From assembly GCA_028564705.1 (NCBI GenBank), contig JAPXFQ010002397.1:62001-126000 (forward strand): 64,000 nucleotides of DNA, written 5' to 3'. Below, piece by piece: positions 55,606-64,000 of this stretch (position 1 is its first letter; each line of letters starts with the position of its first letter). The DNA comes from Apricaphanius iberus (Eukaryota; Chordata; Actinopteri; Cyprinodontiformes; Aphaniidae). A program made the translations under genes and the position numbers. The notes beneath the pieces were generated by a model. It saw only the letters and a list, made by a program, of their open reading frames with translations. It was not told the DNA's origin and searched no databases.

Positions 55606-56596
55606 ACCAGAAAATGTTAGGTTATTATCAGCAGGTTACCTAGAGTGAATCACAAGCACAGGTAGAGATAAACTAAAGCATGCGTTTACTCTGCAGAAGG
55701 TCGTGTTTAAGGAAACTGGGACAGCTGTCGTCGTGGGTACTTCTTCTGAGTGATGGGGCATCCAGGAGGAGACATAACAACCAACATTAAAACCTAAACG
55801 TTTAGCAGTTAAGTTAGCCACCTGATACCAGATGTTCTTGAAGGCATGATGGGTGTCATTACAAATCTTTTGTCACGTGATGGGGTGGTGTCTGAACTCA
55901 TCAAAAGCCATAACACTGCTAGGCTGAGCAGGGTCAGGCAAAATAGTTTAATAATCTTCATGATGGCAGAGACTAACAACTGGATGAATAGCCTCTCTTT
56001 TCAGAGAGTTTGACCACTAGGTGGCTGGACTGCTTTTCTGATGGGTTTGAGATCAAAACCCCTATTGGAATTCCTGCCCTTTGAAGCCCAGACTTCCTCC
56101 TGTCACACGCGTAATAATCCAGTTGTCTCTGCAGCTTGCAATGGGAAAGGTGAATCCAGGAAGGTCTCTCAGCAATCTTGACAGCAGTGGGAGTGGCTAG
56201 CAAAACTTTGGGCTCCCACTCCCACCTTGGGCTGGTCCAGTTTTTTCTTTTAAGGATTTTTATGAAGACCCAATCTCCAGGTTTGATGGGCTTCTCAGGG
56301 TCCTGTAAGACATAAGGAGAGATAGGCAGACTGTGTGCACTTTGTACTTCTTTAGCTAAAAAAGATTATTTTCATATAATCTGCTAAAGTGAGTTCTTCA
56401 TCTTGTTTTTTGTAAATCTGGTTCTACCAGGGGTAGTCTATAAGACCTTCCATAAATGATTTCAAAAGGAGTCAGGCCTTGGTATGTTTGAGTTATTCTC
56501 ACGGCACCAGAAAATGTTAGGTTATTATCAGCAGGTTACCCAGAGTGAATCACAAGCACAGGTAGAGATGAACTAAAGCATGCATTTACTCTGCAG
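55603..56596. repeat. 94-bp direct repeat spaced exactly 900 bp
   Basis: Copies at 55603-55696 and 56503-56596 begin GGCACCAGAAAATGTTAGG and end ACTCTGCAG, with about five differences. They are the ends of two LTRs of the same retroviral family. Confidence 0.9.
55700..56500 (-). pseudogene. Endogenous retrovirus pol end and env start (minus)
   Basis: On the minus strand 56500-56400 encodes a piece of the integrase C-terminal region (LTPFEIIYG type), 56330-56130 the basic PGDWVFIK-type tail, and from an ATG at 55961 a hydrophobic leader-like env start that ends at the lower LTR fragment. Stops and frame changes are present. The order LTR, primer-like site, integrase end implies a large internal deletion of gag and most of pol. 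Confidence 0.65.
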
Positions 56597-56982
56597 GGGG
56601 AGATAATGCAAGAAGTCACATAGGAACAAACACACCGAGTCAGCTTGGAGTTCAGGCAGTTCTCAGAGAAACAAGTCTGTCTGAACCACTTTAATTCCAC
56701 TTTTCACCACACCCATCAGAATAGATAAGAAACAGTTCACACACAAGATCTCAGCCTCATCGCTCCCTTCAGTAACATGTTTGGGATGCGTGGGGTTGAG
56801 TTTCGCACTGCTGAGCATGAATGATAATAAGTATCTAAGATAGGCTTGCAGTTTCTTGCAAGCTAAGCAAAAATGAACTTTTTCAAGGCTAGAACATTCT
56901 GTTCTTATGAGACATTTAGATGCTTAAAGTTCAAACCTTTCTGTAAGAAAACCTGCATTTAACTATATTCAGTTTCCCAACA
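56515..56982 (-). repeat. LTR (468 bp) of the minus-strand endogenous retrovirus
   Basis: Bounded by TGTTGGG and TAACA on the minus strand, as expected for TG...CA ends. ATTAAA, a possible polyadenylation signal, is near 56693. TGGTGCC follows five bases beyond the end. Orientation is inferred from the adjoining pol sequence. Confidence 0.6.
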
Positions 56983-56999
56983 TCCCATCTTCGGAGAAG

Positions 57000-59200
57000 C
57001 GGGGATTTGGTCCTCCTTGGACCTCCGTACGCTGGCTGGAGTGACCCAAAACCCGGTGAGAGAGATTTCCTTTTTTTATAATTACATTATCATTAATCTG
57101 GTGAAGTGTTAAAATTGTGCAGTGTTAAAGGGACTCTAAGGCAGTTTGAAATTTTGTGCTCGCGATTGCCCCATCAGGCCAAACGTGTAACTGCAGTCTT
57201 AACGGTAAGCTCGTGCATGAGGCGTGCATGTTGTACGTGCACTTGCAAGCGATCATAAACAACTTACTCAACTCTATACTCGACAATTTACAGCTTTGCA
57301 CGCATAACTTCGACTGAGGTAATAAATGTGATGGAAGATATTTAGACCAAATCAATTTGAGTGTATTTCTAGGATATGATACGTGGGAAAATTTGTAGCA
57401 AAGTGAATCAAGTACGAAGCCAAATAATGAAGAAAAATTAATAAATCATGTTGGTTAATAAATCACCTGAATTAATTTTTTGAAGAAAAAATTCAAAATA
57501 AAAAACAAATGTTAATGTATTTTTTTATTCTTTTTTTATTTATATATTACTTAAGTAATATAATGAAGCATTGCTAATCCCACTTGAGTAAAATTTTAGA
57601 TGCTTCACAGAATGAAAAGCAAACATATTTTAACCCAAAATAAACCAGACACGGAGCTACACTCTGTTACAGGAAAGCTCCTGTTTCTACATATAATTTT
57701 TATTGTAATCTGAATGATGAGCTTTTTGTTTCAATTTGAGGTCAAGTGAATATACAGTAAACCCTGTAAATGGTCACTTGAAGTACATTTTACCTTGTAA
57801 GATATATTAATACCTACTGTATTAGTTTTATATTTCAACAAATTACTTCGAGAAGGGTTTCCTCTGCTCAACACTATTTTTTTTGTAATCATTTTATTTT
57901 GTTTTATTTTACTCTATATGAAATACCTGAATTTACCAAGAATTTCGTGCTTAGGTGTCTGATATTTTAAAAGCAGATGTTACACAGTACGCAGGCAACT
58001 TTTTTACCAAAACCTTTTTCACTGAGTAGCATTTTTGACAGCTACTTTTACTCAAGTAAAGGTACTGTGTATTATTACTTGAGTGCAACTTTTGTGTACT
58101 CTACTCACATTTGTTTGTATTTTGCATCAAGGTAAAGTATTAGTAACATTGTTTTTTTCATTGTAAACGCAAAACCCTGACCAAAACACTTTATGCCTTG
58201 TTTCAGTTAAGTTTATATAAAACATGCATTTCATCACATTAACCTGTAAACCTTCTTATGTTTCTTTTGAGGAATCCAGTCCAACTGATTATTCTCAAGT
58301 TTCTGAGGAGAGCAGGGAGAGGAGCAGGTAGAGGGACACCAGGGTCAGCGAGCTCGGTGCACCTGCTGCATTTGCCGACTGATGCCCTCAGACCTGGAAA
58401 ATAACTACTGTAAAGAGGATCCAGAAGGGTGTCTGAGCAGACGTGCTCCTTTTAACTTGTTCTTGGATGAAGGAATCTTGCGTTTGGCTCGGCCGACGTG
58501 GAGTGGACGTGGTGGCTCTGCGTAACAGCCAAGAATCTGGATCTGGTAACCGGGAGTATCGTTAGTCTGCCTACAGAGTATTTAACAACATGGACGTCTT
58601 GGCGCAGACAATCAGCTTGTGATTTTCTTCATGCTGTGTATGGAGGATCAGGGACAAAACCCCCGACCCATTTGTGGTTTACGGTGTTTTTAAAGAAGTC
58701 CCGTTCGACAAAAAAATTTTTTTTTACTTATACACATGTTTTCAAAACTATTAGATCATCTAAAGCTTCATCCTGTTGATCCTTTGAGTTGATGCTACAC
58801 AGGGAAAAAAAACCTATAGCCTACATAAATTACAAAAACAGGGTAACTGTTCATCAAACAGGAAACTATTTATTTTTTGTGATGAGGAGAACAATAACCA
58901 GGAACAGGAGTTGCATTTTGTTTACTTTATAATTACCTATCAGACTCCCCTGCAGTGACTGAACTGTGGTATAGGTCCCTCCAAACGCTGCTGTAGATGG
59001 CTGTGGAGCCTTGATGAACTGACCTTCCCAAAACTAAAACAACAGAGACACTTTTACCGCTCCAATCGTAATTTGCACACGTTTACAAATTACAGTCAAT
59101 AATATTTACACGTTTTCAGATTAGCAACATAGTTCTAAAAAGTTTAGATACTCCGGTAAAGTTAGAACTTTTTTTTCTCATAATCCCAACAAATTAGCTA
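57000..59200. other. Mixed repeat debris and possible retroviral leader
   Basis: At 57040-57060 ACCCAAAACCCGGTGAGAGA resembles a splice donor of a leader. TTAAAGGGACTCTAAGGCAG at 57125 looks like a TTAA-type element end. At 58035-58120 TTTTACTCAAGTAAAGGTAC resembles the 4109 hAT family. No complete gene. Confidence 0.35.
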
Positions 59201-59206
59201 AACAAC

Positions 59207-60560
59207 TTGATTAATAAATGGGATTTCCCGATCGTGGGTAGTCTTGAAATTGCAGCAATTGAGAAAATAGAGAAAAATTTATCTCAGAGGGGGGAGAAAT
59301 TACATTCTAAGGCTTCTTGCGGGGAGCTTCATATAAACGGATTGAAAAACATAAACGCGTCCTGGGGGTTTGGAAAGACGAAGCGGTTCGCTCTGAGCGA
59401 AAAGCCGACTTTCAGAAGTTGGGCGGTGGACGTTGGACGTCGTGACAATGCTTCACTAGAAGCCAAACGCAAAAAGATTAACATTCGTTTTGTTAAGTGT
59501 CGTGCACACACAGACACTCATACATCAGCTCCACCGATACACACAATAGACACAGACCTCCCCTTCCTCATGCTAAACAAAATCGTACATCTACAACTGT
59601 GCCAGCACAACCCCCCCCCCCCCCCCCAGAAACCATTTTTGGCTCCCGCAACCAGGACACGGCAAACTGCCGCATGTAACACTTGCAAGGTAAAAGACAC
59701 TGAAAATGATGTTGTTCAGACTTATCCAATAGATACTTACGAGACTTGCGAGGGAATCCGAAGCCGCTGACGCTATGAAGCTGAAAGACAGTTTGCCTGC
59801 AGCGGGCCTGCGTGTGAAGCTCGTGTGTGACGATGATGGGGACGAACCAGAGGTAAGCTCTGATTATTTCTCTGCGATAACAAAGCTCTCCAAAGCCATT
59901 GAAAAAGACTTTCCGACAAGGCAGAACTTGACTAAGCTGCATTCTGTGAAACAAAGACAAGGAGAGGATGCAAATGATTTTATTCACAGATTAGGAGAAG
60001 CTTTTGAGCAATTTAGTGCACTTCAGAACCGGAACAAGATGATTTCATAGGTTCAACATCTGAAAATATGCTTTGTGACCACGTGCTTGGTGCTTTATTG
60101 ACAGACCTTCGTGCAGAAGTGATGGATAACTATATTGGTTTGGATGTTGGGATGAATTACACTAATCTGCGCAAGTATATTATTCACTGTGAGAGTGTCA
60201 ATTGAGCAGAAAACAAAGCGAGCTGCAGTCTAAGAGGGAAACAGACATTCATCAAGCAGCATTAACGATGTACTCTGCAGTCACAAATAATTACAGGAGT
60301 GGACCACCCTGACGTCAGCCTATAGGCCCTCGTGAATACCAGAGAGGAGGCAGACAACAGCAGCAGAACTCAACCCGACGTCGTCGCCATTTTTTCCCAG
60401 ACAGGCGGCACTACCAAAACAACTTCAACAGGGACTACAAATGAGAATCAGGTGATGATGACCGTTGTTTTTCCTGTGGGGGGCGTGGCCACTGGTGAGA
60501 CCAATGTCCCAGGAGGCGGAGTCGTGGACCACGTGGAGGATGTCAACAAGTTGACTGACC
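59207..60560 (+). pseudogene. Endogenous retrovirus gag, broken
   Basis: An open frame 59207-59770 may be the N-terminal part; 59775-60050 has the wording of a retroviral capsid C-terminal domain (a QRQGEDANDF-type major-homology-like stretch). The frame then breaks at 60050 and continues in another frame. Near 60455-60500 a Cys-x2-Cys-x4-His-x4-Cys zinc knuckle is interrupted by an in-frame TGA. A poly-C run lies at about 59612-59628. Not functional. Confidence 0.7.
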
Positions 60561-61000
60561 ACTTCTGAACAGGAAGGAGATTTCTCCATTTGGATTTGGA
60601 GGTCTGACGCACACACAAACATACACAGACACACATGTTCACTTTGAAAGTGATAAACAAAATGAATTTGATGATGAAACACATTCTGAAAGTGACAATC
60701 AATCTGATTTTTGTGATGATGTTATTGATGAAAATGTTTTTGTAATGGACAACCTGTTGGTGATGGAGATGTTTTTTATGATGCAAATCATGATGCCAGC
60801 AATGACAATGCTGCAAATTTAAATGTGACAGCTAGCAATGAAGAACTTGCTTCCTGCACTAACCATTCAGATCAAAGTTCTAACCCTCACACTTTGATTA
60901 CAGAAGCCATTGCACATTTAGAACAACAACAAATGCCACTGTCAGGTATGTACACACAACTGACTTACCTGTCCTGTCTCTCACTGTCTCAGGTACAACT
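60561..61000 (+). other. Retroviral spacer, no clear domain
   Basis: Asp/Asn-rich decayed sequence between the zinc knuckle and the protease region. Confidence 0.4.
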
Positions 61001-61009
61001 ATAGAATGC

Positions 61010-61765
61010 ATGGTCACACATTCAGTGTTGAAGCACACAGCTCTACGTCCACCACCAAAACTCAGTGGGAACCATGTCTTCTCAATTTCAGCATCTGGTC
61101 AGGTTGTGAAAGAACGATTCAGTTACCCTCTCCGTTGTCAATTGGGAGATGGGCCAGCTTTTAAACATGGATTCTTAATCTCTGAGCAATGTCCTGTGAA
61201 TTTATTAGGCAGAGCTTTAATGTGCAAGCTTAATATTTCTCTTTTCTCGTCATCCGAAGGCATTGAAGTTGTTCCTGCCCAGGAGACACCGATCCTGACA
61301 GCAGTGAAACATACGCCTCATGATCTCAAACTTGAATACCAGTGGAAGCTGTTAACAGGTACCACAACTAAAACTTTCCTCCAGATGGCTCAGAACCTGG
61401 TAAGTCCGACTTCTGTTTTTATGCCAGAGGAGGAACCACATTACACATCACATGTTTTTGCAGGACCAGACATAGAAAATGAGCAGGCATGGTTCACCTC
61501 TGACACAGACACTTTGAACATAACTTCTATTGTGTGGGATACACATACATCAGCAGTGACCATCTGTCTCACACCTGAACAAATTGGCTCTACAGATTCC
61601 ATAAATGTGATCCATACATTTCTCTCTCTAAACCTGAGGGTGAAGCGTGGGAAATGGTGTCTAAACTTGTTCATCGCGCTCAGTCTGCTTCTGATTGGGA
61701 GCAAACTTAGAATGACCGTTCCATCCTCTACTCCAGATCTGCTAAACTTTACAGGCAATCGCTGA
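61010..61765 (+). pseudogene. Endogenous retrovirus protease region lacking its active site
   Basis: Open frame of 251 codons. The part FLISEQCPVNLLGRALMCKL is typical of the end of a retroviral protease. The preceding sequence passes from the first strand directly into THSVL, with no Asp-Ser/Thr-Gly triad, so the catalytic loop is missing. The remaining C-terminal part is the protease-to-RT linker. Confidence 0.65.
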
Positions 61766-61813
61766 TTTACACCGTGCATGTCACCAGAGTGATTCAATTA
61801 ACTGAGGACCCTG

Positions 61814-62784
61814 ATGAGGTGCTTTCTCATGTTTTTTTTTTTACATGATGAGGTTGCAACTGACGGCTCAGAAATGCATCCTTTGCTCAAAAAGGTTCTG
61901 AATTATTTGTGGGCAAAAAATTCACATGATGTGGGATTAATTAAGGGTTGTACCCCTGCTAAAATCACACCAAAATCGTCTTTTCGACCGGTACAACGCC
62001 AGTACCCGTTGAAACCAGAAGCCGTGCGTGGGATCAAACCAGTGTTTGAATCTCTGCTACAAGCTGGCATCATTGTCGAATGCAACGATTCCCCTTTCCG
62101 CAATCCGATTTCTCCAGTGAAAAAGATCAGAGAAAAAGGGGAAGAGTGCCGTTTTGTGCAGGATTCGAAGCGTGTAAATGCTGCAGTGGTGTTTCCTTAA
62201 GGCACTCATTTTTCAGTAGTAGATTTGAGTAATGCGTTCTTCAGTTTACCGGTAGACAAAGAGAGTCAGTTTTGGTTTGCTTTTGAGTTTGAGGGAAAAT
62301 TGTATTCTTTCAACAGACTTCTGCAAGGGTATGTAGAATCACCTACCATTTTTAACATGGCTTTGAAAGAGAGCTTGGATGGGTTGGAGCTGTCCCCTGG
62401 CTCCACCTTAATAAGTTACGTAGATGACCTCTGGTATGTTCTCCGTCAAAGGAGCAGTGTGAGGAGGACACTGTTAAGTTGCTGAAGCATTTGTATGCAT
62501 GTGGACACAAAGCTAGCCTTTCAATGCTGCAGTTTGCAAAACCAGAGGTAATTTTCCTCGGTTATTCAATTGCCAGAGGGTCAAGGTCACTCTCTTCCAA
62601 GAGAGTTGGTGCTATACAACAGATTCCTAGACCAAGAACTAAGAAACAGATGATGTCTTTCTTAGGTTTGACGTCGTATTGTCGGAATTTCATAATCGAC
62701 TATGCGATTTTGGAGAAGCCACTTTCTGAGTTAATTCATGGCAGAGAGATGATGGCCTCTGATGCCATCCAGTACAAAGCTTGA
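61814..62784 (+). pseudogene. Endogenous retrovirus reverse transcriptase, broken
   Basis: Three frames: 61814-62200 (fingers and first palm strand, ending at a stop), 62225-62485 (palm with the LLQG turn and an intact YVDD catalytic motif) and 62479-62784 (thumb and connection, FLGLTSYCRNFI type). Stops separate them. The RNase H and integrase that should follow are missing; env-like sequence begins within 100 bp. Confidence 0.88.
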
Positions 62785-62789
62785 TTACT

Positions 62790-63605
62790 GGACTTGCTCT
62801 TCTAAAATTCACCTGCGTAGGTGGATTTTAAATCAGGAAAAGGCAGGCCCAGACGTTTACTGTGTGTGTGATGACAGCAAGCTGAGATCCCAATGTCCAG
62901 GAGAACAGTAAGAGCTCCAGGTAGTTTTGATGAGCATGTTTACATTGATGCAATTGGAGTGTCGCGTGGGGTTCCAGACGAATTTAAAGCTAGAAATCAG
63001 ATTGCAGTAGGATTTGAGTCAATGTTTTTGTGACCTACTATCAATAAAAATGTGGATTGGATTAACTATCTGTTTTACAACCAGTAGAGACTACACACGA
63101 TACTATCCAAGGCGTGGCCGAGCAGCTACACGCCACTTCCCTCGTAGCATGGGAGAACCGGACGGCCATTGACATGTTGGCAGCAGCGAATGGAGGAGTT
63201 TGTGCTATGTTGGGAGGAAAATGTTGTACTTACATCCCAGGGAACACAGACTCTAATGGTAGAATTACCAGAGCCTTGGAAGACCTGAGAGTCATGAAAG
63301 AGAATCTTGCTCAAAATGCTGGAGTTAACCCTGATCAGACTGGTTGGTTAGATTCTGTTTTTGGAAAATGGAAATCTCTACCTATTTCCATTTTTTGGAC
63401 TTTGGTTACTGCCTTAGCAGTTTTTGCAGTGTGTGGGTGTTGTATCATTCCTTGTGTCAGAGGTCTGGCAGTTAGTGTGTTTGAGAAAGCTTTTACACAT
63501 TCAATGATTGCAAAATCTTTGACTGATCAGACAGGCGCCTTGGGACTTGATGCAGACTCGATCCGACGAGATGGAGATGGAAAAGAAGAACTGTTTGGAG
63601 ATTAA
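62790..63605 (+). pseudogene. Endogenous retrovirus env, surface end and transmembrane subunit
   Basis: Decayed env wording begins near 62830. From 63114 to 63605 there is an uninterrupted 163-codon frame with the transmembrane-subunit ectodomain, a CX6CC motif (about residues 32-40), a short heptad region, a hydrophobic membrane span (about residues 92-114) with CCIIPC at its end and a cytoplasmic tail. Upstream the frame is broken, and no signal peptide or intact surface subunit exists. The CX6CC motif is of gamma-type envelope proteins. Confidence 0.8.
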
Positions 63606-63772
63606 ATAGGTATGGACTTGCTGAATGACCTCTAGTTATATAATTGTGTTTACAGGTGTATAACGACTTCCTTTAAATCACTTTGTGAATTGGGTTATCT
63701 GATTTTTTTTGTCTGTGACTGATTTATTGTATTTTTCTAAGGGAGTTTAGCGGTCTCATCCAAACGATGACA

Positions 63773-63787
63773 GAGAGAAGAGGGGTT
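63773..63787 (+). promoter_or_regulatory. Polypurine tract
   Basis: AGAGAGAAGAGGGG lies 170 bp after the env stop, the position expected for the primer of plus-strand synthesis just before a 3' LTR. The LTR would begin at about 63788 and run past the window edge. Confidence 0.5.
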
Positions 63788-64000
63788 TGATTTTATTTTT
63801 CATTCCATTTCTAAATTTTTTCCTTTCATTATTCTTAATTTAATCATTTTCTTTCAAAGAATTTTTTTTTACATTTTTCAGTGTCATTTTACATTTTTAT
63901 TTGTTATTATTAATTTATTATTCCATTTCATTTATTCAAATCAAGTTCATTCACAGTAATATTCAGTTAAGTTTTTGTATTTGTTTTGTTATTTAGATTT
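63788..64000. other. Possible start of a 3' LTR, cut by the window edge
   Basis: Very T-rich DNA starting TGATTTTATTTTTC. It does not match the LTR at 56515-56982, so this provirus belongs to a different family. Confidence 0.35.

Noticed and set aside
56515..56982. Plus-strand orientation for the LTR as 5' LTR of the 59207-63605 provirus
   Set aside because: The sequence after the polypurine tract at 63788 does not match it, and minus-strand pol sequence adjoins its other end.

Overview
The window looks like teleost (ray-finned fish, probably percomorph) nuclear DNA. Coding sequence is in short exons with GT-AG introns. The gaps are full of decayed fish-type transposons: Tc1, hAT, Kolobok-like, Penelope, L1, L2/CR1, gypsy, endogenous retroviruses and a tRNA-derived SINE. 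There is no bacterial-style gene organisation. The species cannot be named from the sequence.

One host gene dominates. Positions 1-43323 on the + strand hold the last 17 exons of a mechanosensitive channel gene that I read as piezo1. The exons total 2352 coding bases (783 residues plus stop), and splice phases agree at all 16 junctions. They cover the end of the transmembrane blade, the anchor with its PF-x2-E-x6-W motif, the outer helix, the extracellular cap, the inner pore helix and the cytoplasmic C-terminus. The cap resembles PIEZO1 more than PIEZO2. The introns are swollen by nested mobile elements. The 7.5-kb intron 12818-20282 also holds antisense, exon-like open segments (17009-18434) that I could not identify.

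Downstream (43324-64000) I see a 3' UTR with polyadenylation signals and then only repeats: a minus-strand L2-type LINE fragment, a TTAA-flanked DNA transposon, a hAT inside another DNA transposon, a GC-rich repeat block (about 50384-53540), a minus-strand retrovirus-like fragment, a THAP-domain (Kolobok-like) fragment, and a degraded plus-strand endogenous retrovirus from about 59200 to the edge.

The most unusual content is a GC-rich repeat family I do not recognise. It occurs twice, about 8513-11100 inside a piezo1 intron and 50384-53540 downstream of the gene. Each copy starts with a homologous GC-rich core of about 650 bp. Each then carries a different array of tandem and inverted units built around a shared motif, CCTATGAGGNGGGGAC. 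The second copy stops abruptly inside a retroviral integrase remnant, so it arrived after that element. The nesting gives a relative history: gypsy was hit by a BED-finger hAT, a Tc1 was hit by a tRNA SINE, Penelope was hit by a GGCCCTGTCCACACG-type element, and a second copy of that element was hit by another hAT. None of the mobile elements looks intact enough to encode a complete set of proteins.
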